Numbered from the stretch's first letter, positions 6,785 to 14,011 are shown. The stretch: 14,338 nucleotides of DNA from an uncultured Fidelibacterota bacterium (GCA_913041325.1 CAJWHU010000024.1:1-14338), one strand, 5' to 3'. A program made the numbers and translations. The notes: generated by a model from the letters alone, not told the origin.

Positions 6785-7696
6785 ATGCCAACAACACACG
6801 ATTATGAATATGATAAAAGAAATGAAAGTATTTACATTTATGTAAATGGTGAATTTTTCCACCGCCATGAAGCAAAAGTATCGGTGATGGATAGCGGTTA
6901 CCTGCTTGGCGATGGTGTATGGGAAGGGATAAGGCTACATAATGGATACCTTGTTCATCTGAAAGATCACATTGATAGACTATTTCAGGGTGCAAAGGCA
7001 ATAAAAATGGATATAGGATTATCTTCTGAGGAAATCATTTCTGAAATACGGCGAACCCTGGACAAAAATGAAATGCAAACCGATGCCCACATTAGACTAA
7101 TAGTTTCAAGGGGAATAAAAAAAACACCGTACCAACATCCGAAAGTGACTATCGGTGAGCCTACAATTGTAATAATTCCGGAGTATAAAATAGCGAGCCC
7201 AGATGTGTCTAATAATGGTATAAGATTAGGGACTGTTGAAACAATAAGGGATAATAGAATTCAAGATCCACGAATTAATTCTTTGAGCAAACATAACTGC
7301 ATAGCTGCTTGCATCGAAGCTGACGCCATGGGTGTAGATGAAGGTCTTATGCTAGACCCCAATGGAAATGTTGCCACCTGTAATTCTACTAATTTTTTTA
7401 TAGTCCGAAATAATGAAGTCTGGACATCTAAAGGAGAATATTGTTTAAACGGTATTACAAGGGGAAGTATAATAAGATTATGTAAAATAAATGGTATAGC
7501 GATAATGGAAAAGGATTTTCAGTTGGATGATGTTTATAGCTCTGAAGAGGTTTTCGTTACAGGTACTTTTGCTGGGATCATTCCTGTCATATCCGTTGAT
7601 GGGACAATAATTGGCAAAGGAGTTAGGGGGGATATAACAAAAGAACTACAACATCATTATAAATCTGAAATAGAAAGGTTAGCGACTAATAGATGA
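6785..7696 (+). CDS. Fold-type IV (class IV) aminotransferase-like protein with non-canonical active site
   Basis: This 303-residue cytoplasmic protein has the branched-chain/D-amino acid aminotransferase fold. Visible are V-N-G-E-F (20-24), G-D-G-V-W-E-G-I-R (42-50), H-I-D-R-L-F with phosphate-binding Arg65, G-I-T-R (223-226) and T-G-T-F-A-G-I-I-P-V (259-268). The PLP phosphate site therefore looks kept. The oddity lies in the core. Aligned without gaps to D-amino acid aminotransferase through I-x-S-L and E-A-x-x-x-G, the Schiff-base Lys becomes Asn165; the nearest Lys is 169. The pyridine-N glutamate in the T-E-G-x-x-x-N-x-F block becomes Thr198 (V-A-T-C-N-S-T-N-F-F). It overlaps the sulfotransferase-like gene by 4 bases (ATGA). 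Related plant proteins, as I recall them, fuse both domains. It may be a relocated-lysine enzyme or a catalytically altered homologue; the substrate is unknown. A branched-chain transaminase label would be unsafe. Confidence 0.85.
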   Translation: MPTTHDYEYDKRNESIYIYVNGEFFHRHEAKVSVMDSGYLLGDGVWEGIRLHNGYLVHLKDHIDRLFQGAKAIKMDIGLSSEEIISEIRRTLDKNEMQTDAHIRLIVSRGIKKTPYQHPKVTIGEPTIVIIPEYKIASPDVSNNGIRLGTVETIRDNRIQDPRINSLSKHNCIAACIEADAMGVDEGLMLDPNGNVATCNSTNFFIVRNNEVWTSKGEYCLNGITRGSIIRLCKINGIAIMEKDFQLDDVYSSEEVFVTGTFAGIIPVISVDGTIIGKGVRGDITKELQHHYKSEIERLATNR

Positions 7697-8439
7697 AAGG
7701 GATTACAATTGCTATGTGGTCAGGCCCAAGAAGTTTATCAACAGCAATGATGCGATCTTTTGAAAACAGAAATGATACTTATGTTATTGACGAACCATTT
7801 TATGCGCATTTTTTAGATCAAACAAAACTTAATCATCCAGGAAGAGATTCAGTAATCCAATCCCAGAGTACTAATTGGGATGAAATTGTAAAACTTTGTA
7901 TCGGTAAAAGTCCTCAAAGTGACAAGGCTGTTTTTTATCAAAAACAGATGGCACATCATAATCTCCAAGGCTTTGATATAAGTTGGATAAAAAAGGTTAA
8001 GAATTGTTTATTAATACGCGATCCACTGTACGTAATTGCAAGCTATAATAAAAAGTTCCCTCTCCACGATGAGAGGCAATTAGGCTATCTTCAGCAAAAA
8101 AAGATTATGAATTTTTTAAAAAAAGTTAATGGAGAATATCCTATCATTATTGATGCTTATGATATTCTCAATGAACCAAGATCTATGCTTAGAATTTTAT
8201 GCAACAGTTTAGGGATTAGATTCTCCGAAAAAATGCTTTCTTGGCCAAAAGGGAAGCGTTCATCAGATGGCGTTTGGGCTCCTTTTTGGTATGGTCAGGT
8301 AGAAAGGACAACAACATTTGTTCCATTCAAAAAAAAAGACATTAAGCTAAGCGAGAGTCTTTTAACTGTGTATAAAAAAAGCTTAGATATATATCTAGAA
8401 ATGCATGAAAAGAGATTGAAGCACAAGACCTTTTTGTAA
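7693..8439 (+). CDS. Sulfotransferase-like P-loop protein
   Basis: A 248-residue protein with no signal peptide. The N-terminal loop I-A-M-W-S-G-P-R-S-L-S-T-A-M-M (6-20) stands where sulfotransferases bind the 5'-phosphosulfate of PAPS. L-I-R-D-P (107-111) followed by A-S-Y (116-118) matches the 3'-phosphate-binding region. V-I-D-E-P-F-Y-A (31-38) and the late D-G-V-W-A-P-F-W-Y are conserved in the family I associate with class IV aminotransferase neighbours. Whether it transfers sulfate is unproven, because the first loop is W-S-G-P-R rather than the usual P-K-S-G-T-T. The ATG overlaps the preceding TGA (ATGA), implying coupled expression, and a terminator follows at once. Plant branched-chain-aminotransferase-like proteins carry this domain fused N-terminal to the aminotransferase domain, supporting a joint function. 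Confidence 0.8.
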   Translation: MKGITIAMWSGPRSLSTAMMRSFENRNDTYVIDEPFYAHFLDQTKLNHPGRDSVIQSQSTNWDEIVKLCIGKSPQSDKAVFYQKQMAHHNLQGFDISWIKKVKNCLLIRDPLYVIASYNKKFPLHDERQLGYLQQKKIMNFLKKVNGEYPIIIDAYDILNEPRSMLRILCNSLGIRFSEKMLSWPKGKRSSDGVWAPFWYGQVERTTTFVPFKKKDIKLSESLLTVYKKSLDIYLEMHEKRLKHKTFL

Positions 8440-8476
8440 ATAAAAATGCGTCCGATTAGAGAACGCATTTTTATTT
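8438..8476 (+). terminator. Rho-independent terminator of the rlmB-aminotransferase-sulfotransferase run
   Basis: A 14-base-pair perfect stem (8438-8451 with 8463-8476) encloses an 11-base loop and begins within the sulfotransferase stop codon. The core is ATGCGT/ACGCAT flanked by A and T tracts. The 3' arm ends in TTTTTATTTT, giving the U-run. The A-tract on the 5' side means it can also act on the opposite strand. Confidence 0.85.
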
Positions 8477-8482
8477 TAAGTA

Positions 8483-8539
8483 GCTGACCTCACAATGCCA
8501 GCAACGTGGATTTATTTTGCTGATAAATTGGAGGTCAGC
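8483..8539. repeat. Nested stem-loop in the convergent intergenic region
   Basis: GCTGACCTC (8483-8491) pairs perfectly with GAGGTCAGC (8531-8539). After a one-base bulge, CAAT (8493-8496) pairs with ATTG (8527-8530). After a small internal loop, CAGCAA (8499-8504) pairs with TTGCTG (8517-8522) around a 12-base loop. That makes 19 paired positions in one 57-base hairpin. There is no T-run directly after it on the plus strand, so it is not an ordinary terminator. It could be a small palindromic repeat, a structured RNA or a protein-binding site. Confidence 0.6.
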
Positions 8540-8616
8540 AAATTACTTGAATTAGACAACTGATCACCCCCTTTTAGTTTAGTTAGTGAAATTTCCACTT
8601 ACCGATATTAAAAGAG

Positions 8617-8660
8617 AATAATTGTATAAGTCAAAACAAAACAGACTTTATTCAATTATT
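8617..8660 (-). terminator. Stem-loop downstream of the lipoprotein gene, possible terminator
   Basis: AATAATTGTATAAGTC (8617-8632) pairs with the reverse complement of 8644-8660 apart from one mismatch and one bulged base, around an 11-base A/C-rich loop. It starts 23 bases beyond the stop of the minus-strand lipoprotein gene and is followed on that strand by CTCTTTTAATA, a weak T-rich tail. The stem is AT-rich, so termination strength is uncertain. Confidence 0.45.
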
Positions 8661-8683
8661 ATCCCTAGGCGGTAGTACAACTC

Positions 8684-9193
8684 TTACAGCTTTTTAGAGA
8701 TCCTTTTTATTTCGCTCTGGATCAGATCTATTTCATCGAGGGTTAGTTCAGTTCCGACAAGGTCTGTTTTTTCTTCCCATATTAAAAACCACTTTTCATA
8801 TCTAGATGTAATGGATCGAATATTTTGTATATCAAATTTTTTTTCATTTACCGTTTCATTAACTTTTTTATTTCGGCTCAAATTAATTTTTCTAAAGATA
8901 TTATACGAACTTTCATTTATACCCAAAGTTTTTCCCCTTCCAAAAACCAAGTGGTCATTAACAATATTTTCGTAAACTAGTAATTCTTTCAGCAAAGTTT
9001 CACCATTCTCAGTTGGTTTTGATATGGGGACGTAGTGAACATAGGGAAGGAAGCTAAGTTTATTTTTGATTCTTTTTTGTACAATTTTGTAATCAAATTC
9101 AAAGCTAGATTGAAAAGGTATTTTGTTTGATAAAAAGTTACTACAACCAGATATAGCAACTGTGCAAAAGAGTGTAAGCACTCTCTTTAGCAA
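8684..9193 (-). CDS. Putative lipoprotein, function unknown
   Basis: A small, highly charged protein preceded by a lipoprotein-type signal: L-L-K-R, a hydrophobic stretch V-L-T-L-F-C-T-V-A, then the lipobox-like I-S-G-C. The mature protein is Lys/Glu/Asn-rich with a probably helical C-terminus (E-I-D-L-I-Q-S-E-I-K-R-I-S-K-K-L). I recognise no family. The frame has no ATG. It opens with TTG at 9241, giving 185 residues and a long basic lead, or with TTG at 9193, giving about 169 residues and a compact signal. I prefer 9193, but neither has a good Shine-Dalgarno. It is divergent from the oligopeptidase gene and convergent with the sulfotransferase gene. It is probably a periplasm-facing lipoprotein; a degenerate gene cannot be excluded. 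Confidence 0.6.
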   Translation of the reverse strand: MLKRVLTLFCTVAISGCSNFLSNKIPFQSSFEFDYKIVQKRIKNKLSFLPYVHYVPISKPTENGETLLKELLVYENIVNDHLVFGRGKTLGINESSYNIFRKINLSRNKKVNETVNEKKFDIQNIRSITSRYEKWFLIWEEKTDLVGTELTLDEIDLIQSEIKRISKKL

Positions 9194-9427
9194 GAAAACA
9201 CCAATTTTGGTTCGAATTTGACGTACCTTGCCGCCAAACAAACAATGTTGGACAATTTATCCAAGTAGAACTCCGCATATTAGGTTAATATATAACCTTT
9301 ACAAACTTAATCTTTCTAGTTAATCTAAAGCAAGGTATATATTAAATTACTTAAATTCATATATAATTGGATATAGAGATTATCAAATTGAGTATTTACA
9401 TTTTAAAAAACGTTTGTAAAAACATAT

Positions 9428-11575
9428 ATGTTTATTAAAAATATGCGTATGAAGATTTATATACTAATAGGAGTTATAATCATGAGCTCATGTACTAATA
9501 TGAAGCCACCAATTGCAGAAAAAAAATCACACAATATAGTAACCCACGGGCATTCTAGGGAGGATAACTATTATTGGATGAGGTTGACCGACGAGCAAAA
9601 ATCTTCAAATGCTTTTGATGAGCAGACAAAAAAAGTGGTTAATTATATAGATGATGAAAATGAGTTCACTAAAAACAATCTAGAAAAAACTGAAGTTCTG
9701 CAAGAAAAATTATTCAATGAAATTATTGGTAGAATTAAAAAAGATGACCAGTCGGTGCCATATCTAAAAAATGGTTATTTTTATTATCATAGGTATGAAA
9801 AGGGGAAAGAATATGCTATTCATTTTCGTAAAAAAAACAGTATAAATAGTGAAGAAGAGATTATACTAGATGAAAATGAGCTAGCATATGACAAAGATTA
9901 TTTTGAGTTGGGAGGGAAATACATTAGTCCAGATAATCAATGGCTTGCTTTTAGTACGGACACTCTAGGTAGAAGATTTTATAGAATCTATATCAAAAAT
10001 TTAGTCACCGGAAAAATTTTAGATCATTTTATCTCTAACACCGAAGGTGACGTCGCCTGGGCAAACGATAATGAAACTATCTATTATACAACTAAAAATA
10101 AGATAACATTGTTATCAGATAATATTTACAGGCACAATATACATACTGACTCAAAAAAAGATATTTTAGTGTACAAGGAAGAGGATAATGAATTTTATAT
10201 AGGTGTATATCGTTCTAAATCTGGTAAATATATAATTATTTGGAATAGCAGCACCTTAGTTAGTGACTATCATATATTAAGATCTGATAACCCGGAAGGA
10301 AACTTTGTTAATTTCACACCAAGGAAGGCTCACCATGAATATTCCATCGAACATCAAAACAATAAATTTTACATAATAACTAATTGGGAAGCTAAAAATA
10401 ATCGCCTAATGACAGTATCTGATGAGATGACGAGTATTGAGAAGTGGGAAGAAATAATTCCGCAAAGAGAGAATGTTCATTTAATGGATATTGATGTTTT
10501 TAAAAATCACCTAGTATTAAATGAAAGAATTGATGGGATCTCCAAGCTAAGGGTAATCAGCCAACACAAAAATTTGGATAGATACATTGATTTTGATCAA
10601 GAGGTGTACACTACTTACATTTCAGTAAATGAGGATTATAATTCAAATAAATTACGCTTTGTATTTAATTCATTGGTTTACCCTAAAACTACGTATGATT
10701 ATGACATGGAATCTGATCAAAAGATATTGCTCAAGATGCAGGATGTTCTGGGTAGTTATGACCCCCAAAATTATACCTCAAAAAGGATCAATGTAATAGC
10801 GAGAGACGGCAATATTATCCCAGTATCAATAGCATACAAAAAAAGTTTGCGAAGTCAATTACCTCAAAACCTACTGTTATATGGATATGGATCATACGGT
10901 AGCACGGAAGATCCATATTTCAGTAATGTTATACCAAGTCTTTTAGACAGGGGCTTTATATATGCGATTGCGCATGTAAGGGGAAGCCAAATCAACGGAC
11001 GGAAGACCTACGATGATGGTAAGTTGTTTAATAAAATGAATACTTTTAATGATTTCATAGATGTGGGTCGATATCTTATTGAAAATCAATATACCGATGA
11101 AGAACATCTATTTTGCTCTGGAGGCAGTGCTGGAGGTCTTTTAATTGGAGCGGTGATTAATATAGAGCCTACAATGTGGAAAGGTGCTATAGCTCGAGTG
11201 CCATTCGTGGATGTAGTGACAACGATGCTGGACCCTACAATACCTCTTACCTCAAATGAGTGGGATGAGTGGGGAGACCCACGAGAAAAAAATTATTACG
11301 ATTACATGCTGTCGTATTCCCCCTACGATCAAATAAAATTTGCAGAATATCCTAATTTGTTTGTTACAGCAGGTTTTTTTGATTCTCAAGTGCAATATTG
11401 GGAGCCCTTAAAATGGGTGGCAAAACTCAGAGATCATTGGAAAGGAGCAAACAAACTTCTTCTATACACAAACATGGACGCGGGTCATGGAGGAGATTCT
11501 GGTAGATTCAAAAGGTATAGGGAATACGCAATGCAATATGCATTCCTACTTGATATCGCAGAAATAACTGATTGA
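9428..11575 (+). CDS. ptrB: Oligopeptidase B, lipoprotein form (prolyl oligopeptidase family)
   Basis: A serine peptidase of family S9A that cleaves short peptides after Arg or Lys. It has 715 residues. A lipoprotein signal (I-Y-I-L-I-G-V-I-I-M-S-S-C, Cys22) precedes the family start H-G-H-S-R-E-D-N-Y-Y-W-M-R. A beta-propeller spans roughly 100-440 and an alpha/beta hydrolase domain the remainder. Catalytic Ser567 lies in G-G-S-A-G-G, Asp652 in F-F-D-S-Q-V and His687 in D-A-G-H-G-G. The two acidic S1 positions that select basic residues in enterobacterial oligopeptidase B map to Glu611 and Asp613 (N-E-W-D-E-W-G), so basic specificity is likely. The start is uncertain among ATGs at 9428, 9443 and 9449, none with a Shine-Dalgarno. 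It lies 5 bases from the convergent AI-2E gene. Most family members are cytosolic; this one appears membrane-tethered. Confidence 0.92.
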   Translation: MFIKNMRMKIYILIGVIIMSSCTNMKPPIAEKKSHNIVTHGHSREDNYYWMRLTDEQKSSNAFDEQTKKVVNYIDDENEFTKNNLEKTEVLQEKLFNEIIGRIKKDDQSVPYLKNGYFYYHRYEKGKEYAIHFRKKNSINSEEEIILDENELAYDKDYFELGGKYISPDNQWLAFSTDTLGRRFYRIYIKNLVTGKILDHFISNTEGDVAWANDNETIYYTTKNKITLLSDNIYRHNIHTDSKKDILVYKEEDNEFYIGVYRSKSGKYIIIWNSSTLVSDYHILRSDNPEGNFVNFTPRKAHHEYSIEHQNNKFYIITNWEAKNNRLMTVSDEMTSIEKWEEIIPQRENVHLMDIDVFKNHLVLNERIDGISKLRVISQHKNLDRYIDFDQEVYTTYISVNEDYNSNKLRFVFNSLVYPKTTYDYDMESDQKILLKMQDVLGSYDPQNYTSKRINVIARDGNIIPVSIAYKKSLRSQLPQNLLLYGYGSYGSTEDPYFSNVIPSLLDRGFIYAIAHVRGSQINGRKTYDDGKLFNKMNTFNDFIDVGRYLIENQYTDEEHLFCSGGSAGGLLIGAVINIEPTMWKGAIARVPFVDVVTTMLDPTIPLTSNEWDEWGDPREKNYYDYMLSYSPYDQIKFAEYPNLFVTAGFFDSQVQYWEPLKWVAKLRDHWKGANKLLLYTNMDAGHGGDSGRFKRYREYAMQYAFLLDIAEITD

Positions 11576-11580
11576 GCGAA

Positions 11581-12690
11581 TCACAATAGATGTGAGTTCT
11601 TTGTAACAAAAACAATCTCTCTCGATATTACTTTAATAATTCCTGCAACAGGAATCGCGAAAAGCATTCCAAGTGGTCCTATTAATGTTCCACCTATTAG
11701 CAATACCAACATCACTGCCATTGGATGTAAACCAACACTATCTCCAACAACAAGCGGCGTAATAAAATTATTATCTATTTGTTGAACGACAATAAACATT
11801 AATATTATATCAAAAATATAAAATGGTGAAGGGAGTATATTAAAAATCTGGTGATTTAGCGCAATCTCGCTCCCCACATTGTTCATAATAGCAATTAAAA
11901 TAGCAGGTATCATACCTATGAATGGTCCTACCATGGGAATTAAGTTTGCCAGACCTGCAATAATTCCAATAAATACAATTAACGTAATGTTTGCCCCTAG
12001 TTGATTCAAAATAAAAAGTCCAGTTATGGATAGAGCAGCAACACTACTAGCGGCTAAAATTTGCCCCCTGAGATATTTTGAAATTTGCTGCTCTATGTTG
12101 TAGATCATTCTCAAACCAACTTCTAAATACTTATTGGGTATAAAGCGAACTAGAGATCTTTTAAAATCATGGTACTCTATTAGTAGGATTATTGTAAATA
12201 TTAGAACCATAAACACAATGAAGAAGAAACCCCCTGCTGAGCCCAATAAAGAAAGAAGATACTGAAAAATTCCTAGCATGCTATTTTTTGCCATTAAAAT
12301 GAGGTTATCACTGTCAGGAATCGAGCTACTTATGAATTCAGGTATTAGATTTTTAACTTTTATTGAAAGATTTCCGATGCTTGATGAAAAATCGTCTTCC
12401 TGAATTTTCCCTGTGAACGACTTTATTTGTTCACTTAAGCTTGAAAAAAAACTACCTATAAATACAATCATTATTATTATTGAGCAAAGGATCACAGAAA
12501 ATGCACTTACAGTCCTAGAATTAGTGTATCGTTCCAAACCATCTACAGATTGAAGAAAAATGGTTGTGAACAAGAATGAAAAAATAAGCATTCCTATTAT
12601 TGGAGCTAAAAAGGGTAAAATTTTTGATGCACCCAAACAAATAATTATGAAAATCAAAAGCCGGTATATTTTCTGTATAGGATCCATCAT
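11581..12690 (-). CDS. AI-2E family (PerM/TqsA-type) integral membrane protein
   Basis: A 369-residue polytopic inner-membrane protein. The N-terminal hydrophobic pair (about 10-47) is followed by another segment near 61-82, a polar periplasmic-type stretch, then a cluster of membrane helices to the C-terminus. The family signature is clear: G-I-I-A-G-L-A-N-L-I-P-M-V-G-P-F-I-G, then V-Q-Q-I-D-N-N-F-I-T-P-L-V-V-G, and the final G-G-T-L-I-G-P-L-G-M-L-F-A-I-P-V. Members are linked to autoinducer-2 export (TqsA), ion/proton antiport or permease roles, so a specific substrate cannot be assigned. The ATG overlaps the stop of the cyclic-nucleotide-binding gene (ATGA), suggesting coupled synthesis. 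It ends 5 bases from the convergent oligopeptidase gene. Confidence 0.9.
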   Translation of the reverse strand: MMDPIQKIYRLLIFIIICLGASKILPFLAPIIGMLIFSFLFTTIFLQSVDGLERYTNSRTVSAFSVILCSIIIMIVFIGSFFSSLSEQIKSFTGKIQEDDFSSSIGNLSIKVKNLIPEFISSSIPDSDNLILMAKNSMLGIFQYLLSLLGSAGGFFFIVFMVLIFTIILLIEYHDFKRSLVRFIPNKYLEVGLRMIYNIEQQISKYLRGQILAASSVAALSITGLFILNQLGANITLIVFIGIIAGLANLIPMVGPFIGMIPAILIAIMNNVGSEIALNHQIFNILPSPFYIFDIILMFIVVQQIDNNFITPLVVGDSVGLHPMAVMLVLLIGGTLIGPLGMLFAIPVAGIIKVISREIVFVTKNSHLL

Positions 12691-13172
12691 TGATTTATCT
12701 TTGCCAATTCTTCGTTCGTTTTACGCAGTCGTTCTCCAAGGACTCTTGATAGATTGAGTAGTATTTGATTACCTAGTTCGGGGTTCTTTTTCATCAGTGT
12801 CAACAAATCTGTCCTAAAGAAACCTATTAATCTGGAGGGGGTAGTTGCAACGGCAGAAGCAGACCGTGGCTCTTCATCAAGAAGGGCAAGCTCACCAAAA
12901 AAGTCTCCACCTTCTAGTGATGCGAAAACTGTTTCTGAATCATTATCAATTATTTTTACGGATCCATCAATTAGAACATACATTCCCTCTGCAGGTGCGT
13001 GTTTCTTAAAGATGTATTCATCAACCTTATATGTTCTTTCATGGGTTAAACGCGCAACCTCATCTAAATCTTTCTTTGATAAATTTTCAAATATAGGTAT
13101 AGTTTTTATGACGGTAATTACTGGATCGTCATCTCCAGCTTTGCGGAAAAAGTTTTTATACAAAGTTTTCAT
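12687..13172 (-). CDS. Stand-alone cyclic-nucleotide-binding (CRP-N/cNMP) domain protein
   Basis: A 161-residue cytoplasmic protein consisting of one cNMP-binding domain. It starts with I-P-I-F-E-N-L-S-K-K-D-L (25-36), continues through the jelly roll (Y-I-F-K-K-H-A-P-A-E-G-M-Y-V-L-I-D-G, 53-70), and contains an intact phosphate-binding cassette G-E-L-A-L-L-D-E-E-P-R-S-A-S-A-V (93-108) with the key Glu94 and Arg103. There is no helix-turn-helix after it, only a short C-terminal helix ending at residue 161, so it is not a CRP-like transcription factor. It probably senses cAMP or a similar nucleotide, or acts as a binding subunit. It directly precedes and overlaps the AI-2E membrane gene, which makes that protein the obvious candidate partner; this is an inference. 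Confidence 0.88.
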   Translation of the reverse strand: MKTLYKNFFRKAGDDDPVITVIKTIPIFENLSKKDLDEVARLTHERTYKVDEYIFKKHAPAEGMYVLIDGSVKIIDNDSETVFASLEGGDFFGELALLDEEPRSASAVATTPSRLIGFFRTDLLTLMKKNPELGNQILLNLSRVLGERLRKTNEELAKINQ

Positions 13173-13210
13173 TTTTAGATTTGTTTACAATATACCATAA
13201 AGTGTTTTGA

Positions 13211-13243
13211 ATAAAAAAAATTCCCGATCATCATCGGTTTTTT
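13211..13243 (-). terminator. Terminator between the MORN gene and the cNMP gene, possibly bidirectional
   Basis: On the minus strand AAAAAA-CCGAT, loop, ATCGG is followed by GAATTTTTTTT, an almost textbook intrinsic terminator 29 bases after the MORN gene stop. The plus strand reads as an A-tract, the same stem and TTTTTT, so it may work both ways. Downstream on the minus strand, 13173-13210 must hold the promoter of the cNMP/AI-2E pair; TATGGTATATTG there is a possible -10 region. Confidence 0.75.
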
Positions 13244-13272
13244 AAGAAGAACAAAAATTGTATTATTGAAAA

Positions 13273-13731
13273 TTAATGTAACTCACAATCACTCCACCAA
13301 TGTTCACCACACTCGCATTCATTTCCCATACGATCCCAACACTCTTTATCAATATGCCATTCCATTACTTTACCATCCACCGTTTTATTATCATAAAAGT
13401 ATTTTGACGCAATTACACCGTTATCGTACCAATGAGTCCATAAGCTGTCCCGTTGGCCGCTCTTATAATTACCCCTCATTCGGATTTGGCCATTTTCAAA
13501 CCAATAAGCCCATTCGCCATCACGCATGCCATCTTTATAGGTCCCTACCATTGATTTTGAGCCAATAAAATGAAAAGTTTCTTCTTTGATCAGCTGTAAT
13601 CCCATTTCAGTATCTTTGTGATATGAGATACTGCTGACTGTGCCGTTGTTATATGTTTCAACGGTTCTAGATGTGTCGTTCCCTTTTATTAGTGGGATAG
13701 CAATAATTAGGGCAATGAGACTTTTCTTCAT
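13273..13731 (-). CDS. Exported MORN-repeat (YwqK-like) protein with Cys-rich tail
   Basis: A 152-residue protein. The N-terminus (MKKSLIALIIAIPLIKG) is a signal peptide. The centre has antitoxin-YwqK/MORN-variant repeats: G-T-Y-K-D-G-M-R-D-G-E-W-A-Y-W-F-E-N-G (63-81), G-N-Y-K-S-G-Q-R-D-S-L-W-T-H-W-Y-D-N-G (87-105) and a degenerate third unit to E-W (124-125). Each is a beta-hairpin and together they form a flat sheet. The last 22 residues hold four cysteines (131, 139, 141, 149) plus His144 and His152, which could bind a metal or form disulfides. The role is unknown; such proteins are often surface or periplasmic. It has its own terminator downstream and no clear Shine-Dalgarno, so it appears monocistronic. 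Confidence 0.8.
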   Translation of the reverse strand: MKKSLIALIIAIPLIKGNDTSRTVETYNNGTVSSISYHKDTEMGLQLIKEETFHFIGSKSMVGTYKDGMRDGEWAYWFENGQIRMRGNYKSGQRDSLWTHWYDNGVIASKYFYDNKTVDGKVMEWHIDKECWDRMGNECECGEHWWSDCELH

Positions 13732-14000
13732 GAACTTAATAATTTATTGTTTATAATCTACAAACGCATTTTGATTAAAAAAACCAGCACATTGAGTCTT
13801 ACATCTCAACTCTCCTGCGTTGATGTTAATATTCGTTTGTGATTTTAAAATCATTAATATTGGTAAGTGAAACTATTACTTATTGCACTAATCACATTTC
13901 TTTATAAAAAAAGAATATTCAAACAATCATTTAAAAATAAATGGTGGAGGGGGGAAAAAATCAGTAATAATTCAAAAGGCACTAAACAAAAAAGATCAAG

Positions 14001-14007
14001 GGAGGAG
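14001..14007 (+). promoter_or_regulatory. Strong ribosome binding site of the right-edge gene
   Basis: GGAGGAG lies four bases before the ATG at 14012. It decides that start and is the best Shine-Dalgarno on the plus strand of this window. Most other genes here have weak ones. Confidence 0.75.
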
Positions 14008-14011
14008 TAAT

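Noticed and set aside
8512..8559. A 15-codon minus-strand frame starting at TTG behind AGGGGGTGATC, a sequence very like the 16S-complementary Shine-Dalgarno.
   Set aside because: It begins with TTG, ends inside the nested hairpin and leads to no downstream same-strand gene it could regulate. A chance purine run is the simpler reading.
13854..13872. TTAATATTGGTAAGTGAAA resembles the minus-strand sequence at 8593-8611 (17 of 19 bases alike), suggesting a shared regulatory motif.
   Set aside because: A rough estimate for AT-rich sequence of this length gives several such 17/19 matches by chance, and the two contexts share nothing else convincing.
13941..13967. An 8-codon ATG frame (MVEGGKNQ) upstream of the right-edge gene, possibly a leader peptide.
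   Set aside because: It has no ribosome binding site of its own, no runs of one amino acid and no attenuator hairpin after it.
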